Shown: positions 7,151 through 16,333 of the stretch, in pieces | How positions within the stretch are numbered: position 1 is the first letter of the stretch | Layout of the letters: every line of letters starts with the position of its first letter | Assembly: GCA_028289585.1 (NCBI GenBank) | Contig: JANQPI010000020.1 | Location: 408,039-472,038, forward strand | Source: Candidatus Zixiibacteriota bacterium | GTDB taxonomy: Bacteria > Zixibacteria > MSB-5A5 > GN15 > FEB-12 | DNA length: 64,000 nt | Reading direction: 5' to 3' | Notes under the pieces: generated by a model | The model's input: the letters and a program-made list of their open reading frames with translations, nothing else | Database searches by the model: none | What the model was told of the DNA's origin: nothing | Translations under genes and position numbers: made by a program

Positions 7151-9757
7151 ATGAAGCGACTCACCAAAGTTTTCGCTCTCATCGCGGCGGTCGCCCTCAT
7201 TGGGACGAGCGCCTACACTCAGGGTGTTGACTACTCGATTGAGCAGGTCACCAACACCTTTAGCCCGACGCAGCTGACTGCCGGTAATGATCACCAGGCT
7301 CAGATTCGCGTCACCAACAACACCGGCCTCGGTGGCTGGAACTACTCGACCGGTTTCGAAGTTTCGTCACCGGACGGCGCGACCTGGGGTCTCCCGGTTG
7401 CCGATACGATGGTGTTCATCAGCCCGGTCTTTGACGACGGTGCGTTGTTCGCGCAGCGCTTCCGTAACCGCTTTGGCGTTGATGGCGCCGGCGCTGACAC
7501 GTTCGCCTACGCTGGTGTTACGTTCTCGCCGACCGGCGGTGTCCCGGCCGGTTTTGACGATGTTGCCTTTGGCTTCACGTTCATCTCCAACCTGGCCGAC
7601 TCGAATCTAACGATTTGTGTCGACTCGGTGACGAACTTCCCGCCGACCAACGTCTGGATCTGGTCGAACGCTGACATTACCCAGGCCGACGTTCTGCCGA
7701 CCTGGTCAGGTGAAGAGTGCTTCACCGTTTTCAACGTTCCGGATCTTCCGCCGGATATCACGAACTGCCCGACCAATGTTACGGGTAGCGTTTGTGAGAC
7801 TCTGACCGAAACTTTCCAGGGTTTTGATGCTGAAGGCAGCCCCTTCACCTTTGAAATCGTTTCGGGTCCTGGTGCGATCGATGCCAACTCTGGTGTTTAC
7901 ACCTTCTCGCCGACCAACGCCGACGTGCTCGCCTCGCCGATCACCGTCGAAGTTGCCGCGCGTGACGGCGTCACCGGCGTCCTTGGCCCGGTCTGCCAGT
8001 TCGATCTCGTTGTGACCAACACGGCTCCGTCGATCACCAACTGCCCGGGCAGCAACCTGACCGGCGTTGTTGGTAAGGATGCCACCACCGATCTCGATGC
8101 TGCCGATCCTGACGTTTGCCAGACGCTTGCCTGGTCGGTCGTCGGTGGTTCGGCTGCTGGCGTTGCTTCGGTTGACGCCAACGGTGTTGTCACCTTCACC
8201 CCGGATGCCGCTGATGTCGGTACCGTCACGGTTGAAGTTGAGGTCTCCGATGGTCTGGAAACTGATCTTTGCGTTCTTACCTTCGACGTCACCGCTGGTG
8301 CCCCGTATGGTATCCGCATTGAGAAGATCCACAACCAGCTCCAGGGTCAGTTCACCACCGTCAACGTTATCCTCGAGTCGATCGATGCTAACGAAGGCCT
8401 CGGTGGTTTTGACCTCCTGATCAAGTATGACAACTCCGCTCTGTCGCTGCAGCAGGCTGTGCCTGGTGACATCTACGCCGAGTGTGGTTGGGAATACTTT
8501 GACTACCGTTTCGGTGCCAATGGCAACTGCGACGGTGGCTGCCCGTCGGGTGTCGTCCGTGTCGTCGGTCTTGCTGAGACCAACAACGGCCCGAACTTCG
8601 CCGGCTGCACGCCGACCTACGTCGGCACGACTCCGGTCTCCCTGGCCGGTCTCGTCTTCCTGGTCTCCAACGACCGTACGCTGGAATGCCAGTACGTTCC
8701 GGTTCGCTTCTTCTGGCTCGACTGTGGTGACAACACCCTCTCGAACGCCACTGGTACCGAACTGTACATCAACTCGGCCATCTACGAATACCGTGGCGAC
8801 GACGCTCTGTTTGGCGCCAATGGTAATCCGGATATCGCCGATGGTTCGTTTGGCTTCCCGGGCTACGTTGGTGCCCCGGATGTCCCGTGTCTTGATGGTG
8901 ATAAGGAAGTTCCGGAGCGTAACATCGACTTCCAGAACGGTGGTGTTGACATCATCTGTGCTGACTCGATCGATGATCGCGGCGACATCAACCTCAACGG
9001 CCTCGCTTACGAGATTGCCGATGCGGTTATGTTCACCCGTTACTTCCTCGTTGGCCTGAGCGCGTTCCCCTTCATCGAAGGTTCGATCGCTGCTTCGGAC
9101 GTCAACAACGATGGTAACCCGCTCACCGTTGCTGACCTCGTCACGCTGATCCGTGTCGTCGTCGGTGATGAGCTTGGCATTCCGAAGGCCGCCCCGGCGG
9201 TTAACGCTGACTACACCCTGGCTGCCAATGGCGTCGTCTCCCTCCGTGGTGAGGCCGCTGCTGCGCACCTCGTAGTTTCCGGTAATGTCACGCCGACCGT
9301 CCTGGTCGACGCTGAGCTCGGCTATGAGTACGATGCTGCCAATGATGTCACGAGCATCCTCGTTTACCCGGCGATCGTCGAAGGTAACACCGTTGATAAC
9401 TTCACCGGTGACTTCGTCAACGTTGGTAACGGCGAAATCGTGAGCATCGAGCTGGCCACCGCGGCCGGTTCCCCGGTTGTCACCAATCCTCTGCCGACCT
9501 CGTTTGCTCTCGAGCAGAACTACCCGAACCCGTTCAACCCGACCACGACGATCGCCTTCACGCTGCCGGTTTCCGGTCAGTACGAAATGACGATCTACAA
9601 CGCGATTGGTCAGGTTGTCGAGGTTATCGCTGGTAACGGCTCTGCCGGCCCGGCGACCATCGAGTGGGATGCTGGCAACTACGCTTCGGGCGTCTACTTC
9701 TACAAGCTCTCGGCCGGTGCCGAAAGCATCACGAAGAAGATGGTTTTCCTGAAGTAA
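7151..9757 (+). CDS. Abundant secreted protein: Ig-like, cohesin-like, dockerin-like and sorting domains
   Basis: An 868-residue exported protein with a signal peptide ending near AYTQG (residue 25). Two Ig/cadherin-like repeats (about 205-390, with PDITNCP and PSITNCP starts) are followed by a cohesin-like module (about 395-560). A dockerin-like pair comes next (about 615-680: DINLNGLAYEIADAVMFTRYF and DVNNDGNPLTVADLVTLI). The end is a type IX-style sorting domain with NYPNPFNPTTTI and a GVYFYKL-KKMVFLK tail. Codon choice is strongly biased: no TTA, CTA or TCA codon occurs across 7706-9268. A strong terminator follows. The bias implies very high expression, so an S-layer-like role is a reasonable inference. 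Confidence 0.82.
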   Translation: MKRLTKVFALIAAVALIGTSAYTQGVDYSIEQVTNTFSPTQLTAGNDHQAQIRVTNNTGLGGWNYSTGFEVSSPDGATWGLPVADTMVFISPVFDDGALFAQRFRNRFGVDGAGADTFAYAGVTFSPTGGVPAGFDDVAFGFTFISNLADSNLTICVDSVTNFPPTNVWIWSNADITQADVLPTWSGEECFTVFNVPDLPPDITNCPTNVTGSVCETLTETFQGFDAEGSPFTFEIVSGPGAIDANSGVYTFSPTNADVLASPITVEVAARDGVTGVLGPVCQFDLVVTNTAPSITNCPGSNLTGVVGKDATTDLDAADPDVCQTLAWSVVGGSAAGVASVDANGVVTFTPDAADVGTVTVEVEVSDGLETDLCVLTFDVTAGAPYGIRIEKIHNQLQGQFTTVNVILESIDANEGLGGFDLLIKYDNSALSLQQAVPGDIYAECGWEYFDYRFGANGNCDGGCPSGVVRVVGLAETNNGPNFAGCTPTYVGTTPVSLAGLVFLVSNDRTLECQYVPVRFFWLDCGDNTLSNATGTELYINSAIYEYRGDDALFGANGNPDIADGSFGFPGYVGAPDVPCLDGDKEVPERNIDFQNGGVDIICADSIDDRGDINLNGLAYEIADAVMFTRYFLVGLSAFPFIEGSIAASDVNNDGNPLTVADLVTLIRVVVGDELGIPKAAPAVNADYTLAANGVVSLRGEAAAAHLVVSGNVTPTVLVDAELGYEYDAANDVTSILVYPAIVEGNTVDNFTGDFVNVGNGEIVSIELATAAGSPVVTNPLPTSFALEQNYPNPFNPTTTIAFTLPVSGQYEMTIYNAIGQVVEVIAGNGSAGPATIEWDAGNYASGVYFYKLSAGAESITKKMVFLK

Positions 9758-9779
9758 GTTCGCTTTCGCGACTTCTCTA

Positions 9780-9812
9780 CCCCGGTGGCACTCGTGCCAC
9801 CGGGGTTTTTTT
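9780..9812 (+). terminator. Rho-independent terminator
   Basis: A 12-bp perfect stem (CCCCGGTGGCAC/GTGCCACCGGGG, 9780-9805) is followed by seven T residues. It lies 22 bases after the stop of the abundant secreted-protein gene. Confidence 0.92.
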
Positions 9813-9866
9813 GATTACGACTCCATGTATCGCGGTAACGTAACGACATCGAACTTGTCGATATTT

Positions 9867-9882
9867 GACAGATGCATCTGTC
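9867..9882. promoter_or_regulatory. 16-bp perfect palindrome GACAGATGCATCTGTC
   Basis: A perfect 16-base palindrome in the gene-free region, typical in form of a dimeric repressor operator. A TTGACA (9865-9870) overlaps its left end, but no good -10 follows. Confidence 0.35.
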
Positions 9883-10009
9883 TTTACCGATTCTGATTGC
9901 AAATTGAACGTACGTACGGAAACTTCACGGCTGTTGCTTACAATGCTTGCCATCACTTTTCGCGTCACTGTCGCTGGACGTCGTCGACTATTGGCAACCC
10001 GTAAGATGG

Positions 10010-10061
10010 TGCTGTAGAAACAGCATATTCGTCTTGACGAATCGGATCGGTTTGGTATACT
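10010..10061 (+). promoter_or_regulatory. Strong promoter with -35 inside a palindrome
   Basis: TTGACG (10034-10039), a 16-base spacer and TATACT (10056-10061) form a good sigma70 promoter. The -35 lies in the dyad ATTCGTC-TT-GACGAAT (10027-10042), as expected for a repressor operator. A second dyad, TGCTGT-agaa-ACAGCA (10010-10025), is directly upstream. Transcription would start near 10068 and run towards the gene at 11212. Confidence 0.55.
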
Positions 10062-10067
10062 TAGAGT

Positions 10068-11211
10068 CCCGGCGGAATTGTCCGTTGGAGATATCTACTT
10101 TGGAGGTTCAGCTCACCCCCTTTCGCTCACGGTAATCGTCGCCTGCTAGGCGCGTAAACTGATCCACAGTTTATCGGACACGAGGTCCGACGGAGTAACC
10201 GATGAGTAGAGCTGACGCCCATCCCCTCAGACGTCCTCTCGCTTCGCTTGACAGTCACAGGTATGTGGGGCGCATCATGGGTGCGCATCTGTGTGACCGT
10301 CGCGCGGTCACTCCGCTCGGACCGAAAACTACTGACATAGTAAGTCATATTTCAGTCACACATTCCGGTGTGATGCTGCCGCGCTCGCGGACGGATCTAG
10401 GTGAAGTGACCCGGTGGACGGGACGGGAGACAGAGGAATCTCGTACCCGTTCCGCCGGGAGCTTCGCTGCCCTCAGACAGGGGCCACCAAGGGCCGAAAG
10501 TCTGTCAAAATCATGTTCGGCTGTTCACAAAGCGAGAATTTACGCTATCTCCAACCTATTGTTGCCTAGCTCATTACCGACAAGAAACAGAGCTAACGCA
10601 GGACCGCTTCATCTGCGACTATACCTGTCAGAAATGGTGACAGAGGGTGGCCGTTGGAGGGGGCGAATGTTTGACAAAAGTGGACTTTGGGCCGTTATTG
10701 AAACGACTGTACTCACAAGTGGAAAATCGAGTCTAGGACTCGCGAAAAGAGACAAGAACACTAAGCACAAGAGGACCGCGATTCCCCCGGGAATCGTTGT
10801 GGATGGCCACGCAGGAAATTGCTGTCGGCCGGTGGCAAGCCGATAGCGATCAGCTGTTTCTCCGATGACCCAGTATCCAACGCTCCCCTCACCTCACGTT
10901 GGATGCAGTCGGTTGCGTATGCAATCCGTTTCGTCATCGGGGTGACCTACCTCACCCTACCGCCGAACTCCTGCCGGCCTCTGATGTACCGTATCGCCAT
11001 TCGCTCAGGAAGCGCGAATCCGACCAGGATGGTCAGGTAACTCGTTGCCGATCTTACGTCTCTCCTTTTGGGAGAAACGCGAGAGCGGCTTGACCTGACA
11101 CCGCGACCCGACTCCGAACCGGAACGGGTGGCCTGCGGACCACAGAGTAAAGCTGGTCTGGGAATTGCTTTCTGACCGGCAGTCGGCACCACGAGGTGCG
11201 GATAACGTGAG
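10068..11211 (+). ncRNA. Candidate structured RNA or very long leader
   Basis: This is part of a 1.4-kb stretch without a credible gene. It starts at a strong promoter and contains many perfect hairpins. Examples are GTGACCG/CGGTCAC (10293-10311), TCACAC/GTGTGA (10356-10373) and CCGCG/CGCGG (10379-10390). Others are CAGAC-GGCC/GGCC-GTCTG (about 10474-10503), CTGTCA/TGACAG (10625-10643) and CGATTCC/GGAATCG (10779-10796). Further along lie ATCCAACG/CGTTGGAT (10875-10904), GGGTGA/TCACCC (10940-10957), ATTCGC/GCGAAT (10999-11019) and GCACC/GGTGC (11186-11199). I do not recognise RNase P, tmRNA, 6S, a group I/II intron core or a known riboswitch. It could be the 5' leader of the 11212 gene or a separate RNA. 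Confidence 0.3.
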
Positions 11212-13644
11212 ATGTTCAAAAAAGTAGCAGTAGCCATAGTCCTAACGGGAGTGATGCTGATGCCGGCCTGGGCCGACTCTGATCCTTTTGGTGAACTTGA
11301 CCGGGTGACGGTTGAGTCGTTATCAGGTCGCCAGGGCGAAATGATCACCGTCCCCGTTTTGCTGACCAACGATCAGCCGTTGGCCTCGTTCTCGGTCCCG
11401 CTGCGCTATGACACGAGCGCATTGACGTTCCTTGGAGTATCTTTCGCCGAAGGACGTGTCAGTAGCTGGCAGAATCTCATTGTCACCCCCGAGAATCCGT
11501 CGTCGGTTGACGGCCACGTTCTGGTGGCGGCGATTCGTTTCTTCGAGGAGCCGCTCGCTGCTGGTACCGGTGAGATCTTCCGATTAACATTCTCCGTCGA
11601 TCCCAATGCTTCGGTCGGCATCGACGCGACCATCGATTCTTTATTCTATCCTCCCGGTGGCGAATTGCTGCTGGTCGCTGAGGAGAACTCCGCAACGTAC
11701 GTTCCGGGCTTTTCCGCTGGCACGATCACGATCGCGGAAGCGAATCGCCCTCCGCTCGTTTCGGCGATCTCCGAAACGTCAATTCTCGAAGGGGATAGTC
11801 TACGACTGACGTTCGCTGCTACCGACCCCGACGGCGATTCGCTTTCCTATGTGGCGATCAGCAAGCCGACCGGTGCGGTCTTCGCTGATCACGGCGACGG
11901 CTCTGCAGAATTGCTCTGGTCACCGGAATTCGTGGGGCCGTCCTCAGCCGATGCCTCGCCGTTTGCTGTTGTCGTCCGGGTCTCTGATGGTCGCGTCGCG
12001 ACTCAGGAGACGGTCGCCATCACGGTTGTTAATCGCAATCGTGCCCCGGTTGTTACGGCACCCGATTCGGTGAGTGGTATTGCCGGACAAACGATCTCGT
12101 TTGCGATCTTGGCAGTTGATCTTGATTTTGAAACCGTCAGCTGGAGCACTAAGGACGAGCCGACCAATGCCCAGATCGTGGGTGAGGAGACGCTCTCGTT
12201 CTTCTGGACACCGTCGTTCGTCGACACGGGCAATTTCACGGTGACGATTATTGCCAGTGACCCCGTTGGCGCAACCGATACCGCCCGCGTTGTCCTTTCG
12301 ATTGCTTCGGCAACGGTCTATCAGCTCTCGCTCGACACTGTCTCCGTCGAGATTGCCGATACAACGTCGTTAGCACTCAACCTGACGAACCTCGTACCGG
12401 TCTCCGGATTTGTTGTCGACGCCAGTTACGATCCGACCGCGATTGTCATCTCCGACATCCGTTTCGATGAGGGTCGGGCGTCGTCGTTTGAATATCTGTT
12501 ATCAGAAGTCGATCCGGACGGTCAGGTTGGTACGCTGCGCCTGGTTGGTCTTTCGAACGGTTTGGAATCGACGGTAACGACGCCGGTTGATTCCGGATCC
12601 GGAGCTTTGGCTACGATTAGTATTCGGGCTCGTAATGATCTGACGTTAGCCGGCCAGGCCGTTCCCCTGCGATTCATAGTCGCGAGCGACACGAGCAACG
12701 TGTTACGCGATTCGGTCGGAACGATTGTTCCATCCGATGACATCACGCTCGTCGATGGCCTTGTCCTGATCGAATCGATCGGCGATATTCAGATAGGCGA
12801 CATCAATCTGAACGCGATTCCGTTCGAAATCGGTGACGCGATCTACTTCACCAACTATTTCATCTCGCCAAGCGAATTCCCGTTCAACCTGCTGCAGTTT
12901 GCCAATTCCGATGTGAACGGCGATGATATCGTCGCGTCCATCTCCGATCTCGTTTCTCTACTCAATATCCTGGTATCCGGAACACGCGACATCGGACCGT
13001 CGGCACAGTCACGTACCGATACCACGGTTGTCTACGTATCGACGAGCTACCGCGACGGCACCCTGCAACTGTCAACGTCCAGCGATCTGCCGTTGGGCGG
13101 GATCTTGATCCGGCTAACCGGACCCAATGCCGGAGCTATGGACATTGATCTACAGGCCTCGCAGATGGACATGCTGACGATGCAGACTGACAGCTCACTG
13201 GCAGTACTGCTCTATTCGATGAGCGGTGAGACGATAGCGTCGGGATCGCTGCCAATCGTTCGATTCACAGAGGCCGATGGCGTTACTCTTGAAACGATCG
13301 ACATCGGTCGTTACGATGCCGGTCCGATCCGTGTCGAACGCGGTCACGGTACCGAATTGCCGGAGTCATTCCGACTCGATCAGAATTACCCTAACCCGTT
13401 CAATCCTACGACGACGATTCGCTTTGCCCTGCCGGAGAGTGGGGCAACGCGCTTGGTGATATACAACCTGCTCGGACAATCGGTCCGCACGCTTGCCGAC
13501 GAACAGTTGTCGGCTGGTGAGCATGTCGTGACCTGGGATGGTCGCGACAACAGTGGATCGCCGGTTGCATCCGGAGTCTATTTCTATCGCCTGGAGACAA
13601 GCGGGCGGATGAGTGAGACTCGAAAGATGCTGCTGGTGCGCTAG
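11212..13644 (+). CDS. Secreted protein: two cohesin-like modules, cadherin-like repeats, dockerin and sorting domain
   Basis: An 810-residue exported protein. The signal peptide ends near PAWADS (residue 24). The first cohesin-like module spans about 28-180 (pattern QGEMITVPVLLTNDQPLASF). Two cadherin/Ig-like repeats cover about 180-365, and a second cohesin-like module about 370-520. A dockerin pair lies at about 525-590, with DINLNAIPFEIGDAIYFTNYF and DVNGDDIVASISDLVSLL. A linker and a C-terminal sorting domain (NYPNPFNPTTTI, GVYFYRL, RKMLLVR) end the chain. It is preceded by the long hairpin-rich region. The Shine-Dalgarno is weak, and a GCACC/GGTGC hairpin ends 12 bases before the ATG. 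Confidence 0.82.
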   Translation: MFKKVAVAIVLTGVMLMPAWADSDPFGELDRVTVESLSGRQGEMITVPVLLTNDQPLASFSVPLRYDTSALTFLGVSFAEGRVSSWQNLIVTPENPSSVDGHVLVAAIRFFEEPLAAGTGEIFRLTFSVDPNASVGIDATIDSLFYPPGGELLLVAEENSATYVPGFSAGTITIAEANRPPLVSAISETSILEGDSLRLTFAATDPDGDSLSYVAISKPTGAVFADHGDGSAELLWSPEFVGPSSADASPFAVVVRVSDGRVATQETVAITVVNRNRAPVVTAPDSVSGIAGQTISFAILAVDLDFETVSWSTKDEPTNAQIVGEETLSFFWTPSFVDTGNFTVTIIASDPVGATDTARVVLSIASATVYQLSLDTVSVEIADTTSLALNLTNLVPVSGFVVDASYDPTAIVISDIRFDEGRASSFEYLLSEVDPDGQVGTLRLVGLSNGLESTVTTPVDSGSGALATISIRARNDLTLAGQAVPLRFIVASDTSNVLRDSVGTIVPSDDITLVDGLVLIESIGDIQIGDINLNAIPFEIGDAIYFTNYFISPSEFPFNLLQFANSDVNGDDIVASISDLVSLLNILVSGTRDIGPSAQSRTDTTVVYVSTSYRDGTLQLSTSSDLPLGGILIRLTGPNAGAMDIDLQASQMDMLTMQTDSSLAVLLYSMSGETIASGSLPIVRFTEADGVTLETIDIGRYDAGPIRVERGHGTELPESFRLDQNYPNPFNPTTTIRFALPESGATRLVIYNLLGQSVRTLADEQLSAGEHVVTWDGRDNSGSPVASGVYFYRLETSGRMSETRKMLLVR

Positions 13645-13698
13645 CCCGAGCGTGGGTTGCAACGAATGAGACAGAGGACACTGCAAATAGAGGAACGT

Positions 13699-16308
13699 AT
13701 GCGGTTACTTCGGATTCCCCTCCTTGCGCTGACACTATTGGTCGGATTGGCCGGCTCAGTGCGATCTCAGGGCTGCGATGATGTGCTGATTACACCCGAA
13801 GACACGATGCGCGTGCTGGATTTCCGCGGCGCCCCGGGTGATACGGTATTCATGCCATTCTCCCTGAAGTCTGACTCACTGACGACCGGGTTTTTCTCTA
13901 TCATCCAGTACGATACGTCGATACTGATGCCGCTCAGTGATACGAATATCACGACGAGTCCAACGAGTGGCTTACCCGAGACGACGATCTTCATCTTCGC
14001 CAATCCGGTTGGTCGTCTGGTCGGCAATCTGAACATCTCGACCCTGTCGGTGAATCCGTTCCAGCAGCGGCAGGACATTATGTTCATCTCCTACGTCCCT
14101 CAGTTCGGACAACCGGGAGATACGATTCCGGCTGGAGACGGTGCGATTCTCAATATTCCAATGATTGTCAATCCGAATACGAGTCACCTCGAAGACACTG
14201 CGTTCTTCGATTTCTTCTCCGAGGACATTGTTCTCGTCGATAGTTCTTTCGGTATTCCGGAGACAACAGTCATTGGTTGTAACACGAGTCAGCTCAACCA
14301 GGCCTGGTTCTCTGACTTCCTTGGGGAGTATTTCGACGTTCTGGTTTACCCGACGGTATTCGCCGGGAATCAGCGTTTCGTTGTCGACACGTTCCCACCG
14401 CTTCCAGTCTTTACGTTCTCTGCTTCGCCAACGAGCATCAGTCAGGGTGGATCATCGACGCTCTCCTGGGAGGTACTCTCAGGTGATTCGATCACCATTC
14501 AATCCGTTGGCGGATCACCGTTGCAGTCGTTCTTCCCGCTCACCGGATTTGTCACCGTTGCACCGTCGGTAACGACCACATATCAGGCGATTGCCTACCG
14601 AGATACTCGCGTCGATACGATTGAGGTTACTGTCACGGTCGGCATCGGTCCCCCCCCCGACGGACCATCGATATTACTTAACCCGGCTCAGTCAGTCTTC
14701 TCGGTCGATCCAGGACTGCCCGTATCGGTGACGGTTACCGCAACGGCGGTAACAGGAGGAACGATTACGCTCTCAGCGTCGGGTGTCCCCAATAACGGGG
14801 GCTTCACACCGAGCAATCCCATCACTGGCTCATCACCATTGGTTGGTACGTTCAGTTTCACCCCTGATGCCGGTCAATCGGGTCAGGCCTTCACGGTGAC
14901 CTTCACCGCCTCCAATAGTGAAGGGACTGCAACTCAGCAGATTGTCATTAACGTAACCTTATCCCAGGTCGATCGTCTCTTCTCAACGTCGGCCCCCGGA
15001 CAACGGCCGGTTGGCGGATTGCGTGGGGCGACAGAGGTGCTTTTCCCGATCAACCTGGTTGCGAATCGTGATGTCTACGGCCTGCAATTCGATATGATCT
15101 ATCCTTGGCAGTTCCTGACGATTGATTCATTCATAGCCACCGACCGAATTCCGGACTATGTTATCTATGAAGATCTTGGAGATAATCTTGGTCGAGTGCG
15201 TGTTCTAACCTTTGGACTTAACAACGAAGCGGTGTTGTCCGATACGACATCGGCGGTCCTGCGGGCCGCGATCACGATCGATTCGTCGGCGACTGAATGG
15301 TCCGACTACTGGATCGTCTTCGACTCCGCGTTTGAATCGATCGATCCCAATCCCGATGTACCGTCCGATACACTCCGCGTTGACTCCGGCGTCGTCCAGG
15401 TCGACCGTCGAGGCGACGTCAACCTTGATCGTCGTATCAACGTCGCCGACGTCGTTAACATCGTCGGTTGGATCATTCAGAACGTCACGCTGAGCCCGCG
15501 ACAGTTCGCCACCGCTGACCTTGTCACTAACGATACCGTCAACGTCTTCGACCTCGTCGGGGACATCAATCTCATCTTCGGTGACACCGTCCCGGTCGTA
15601 CCGGCACCGCCCGTGCCGGGTGTGACCGCTACGCTGGCGCTTGCCTACCCGGACATGCCGAATGGGGGCGTTGCGACCATGGCGTTGTCGAGTGATCTGC
15701 CGGCCGAGGTTGCGGGTGCTCAGTTCGAGATCGCGTACGATCCGGCACTCGTCTCATTAGGGACACCCCAACTCGCACCCGAGGTAGATGACTTCATTCT
15801 GCAGTTCCGCGATGACGGTGCCGGTCGGCTCCGCATGGTGATGTACACGCTCGATACTGACGACGGTATCCAGCCAGGGCAACTCGATCTCGTGTCCGTG
15901 CCGATGACGGCCTCGGGTCGCGTCGTCAAGGGCGACGGAATGGCGTTGCGTCTCTCCGAAGCTTTGCTCTCGACCGGACAGGCTGCATCAATTCAGGTCA
16001 CGGGTGTCGAGCCAAACCTGCCGTCGAGTTTCGTTCTCAATCAGAATTATCCTAACCCGTTTAATCCCACGACAACGATCGAGTTTACGATCGGCTCCGG
16101 CGGGATGCGGGATGTGAAGCTCGAAGTGTTCAATGTTCTCGGTCAGAGAGTTAACACGCTTGTCGATGAACCGCTCGGTCCGGGTGATTATCGCGTCGAA
16201 TGGAATGCGACGTCGAGTTCCGGACAGCGGGTCGCTACCGGTGTTTATCTCTATCGCCTCGCGATTGGAGATGAAACGGCAAGCAAAAAGATGCTCTTCC
16301 TGAAGTAG
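13699..16308 (+). CDS. Secreted protein: cohesin-like modules, Ig-like domain, dockerin-like pair and sorting domain
   Basis: An 869-residue exported protein. I chose ATG 13699 (AGAGGAACGT just upstream, followed directly by a signal peptide ending VRSQG) over the ATG at 13657. A beta-rich N-terminal region of about 220 residues precedes Ig-like domains (about 235-420) and a cohesin-like module (about 430-560). A dockerin-like pair follows (DVNLDRRINVADVVNIV and DLVTNDTVNVFDLVGDI), then a second cohesin-like module (about 640-760). The end is a sorting domain (NYPNPFNPTTTI, GVYLYRL, KKMLFLK). A 9-C run at 14650-14658 is in frame. It lies 54 bases after the previous gene and just upstream of the giant repeat protein. 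Confidence 0.8.
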   Translation: MRLLRIPLLALTLLVGLAGSVRSQGCDDVLITPEDTMRVLDFRGAPGDTVFMPFSLKSDSLTTGFFSIIQYDTSILMPLSDTNITTSPTSGLPETTIFIFANPVGRLVGNLNISTLSVNPFQQRQDIMFISYVPQFGQPGDTIPAGDGAILNIPMIVNPNTSHLEDTAFFDFFSEDIVLVDSSFGIPETTVIGCNTSQLNQAWFSDFLGEYFDVLVYPTVFAGNQRFVVDTFPPLPVFTFSASPTSISQGGSSTLSWEVLSGDSITIQSVGGSPLQSFFPLTGFVTVAPSVTTTYQAIAYRDTRVDTIEVTVTVGIGPPPDGPSILLNPAQSVFSVDPGLPVSVTVTATAVTGGTITLSASGVPNNGGFTPSNPITGSSPLVGTFSFTPDAGQSGQAFTVTFTASNSEGTATQQIVINVTLSQVDRLFSTSAPGQRPVGGLRGATEVLFPINLVANRDVYGLQFDMIYPWQFLTIDSFIATDRIPDYVIYEDLGDNLGRVRVLTFGLNNEAVLSDTTSAVLRAAITIDSSATEWSDYWIVFDSAFESIDPNPDVPSDTLRVDSGVVQVDRRGDVNLDRRINVADVVNIVGWIIQNVTLSPRQFATADLVTNDTVNVFDLVGDINLIFGDTVPVVPAPPVPGVTATLALAYPDMPNGGVATMALSSDLPAEVAGAQFEIAYDPALVSLGTPQLAPEVDDFILQFRDDGAGRLRMVMYTLDTDDGIQPGQLDLVSVPMTASGRVVKGDGMALRLSEALLSTGQAASIQVTGVEPNLPSSFVLNQNYPNPFNPTTTIEFTIGSGGMRDVKLEVFNVLGQRVNTLVDEPLGPGDYRVEWNATSSSGQRVATGVYLYRLAIGDETASKKMLFLK

Positions 16309-16333
16309 CGACGTGGAGAGGAAGTTAACACGT

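Noticed and set aside
7706-9268. 520-codon open frame on the minus strand
   Set aside because: It is codon-aligned antisense to the 7151 gene. It stays open only because the gene avoids TTA, CTA and TCA; no ribosome-binding site or protein-like composition supports it.
10202-10846. 214-codon open frame on the + strand in the hairpin-rich region
   Set aside because: Composition is unlike the surrounding genes (no domain pattern, many rare residue runs) and there is no ribosome-binding site. The hairpins cover it.
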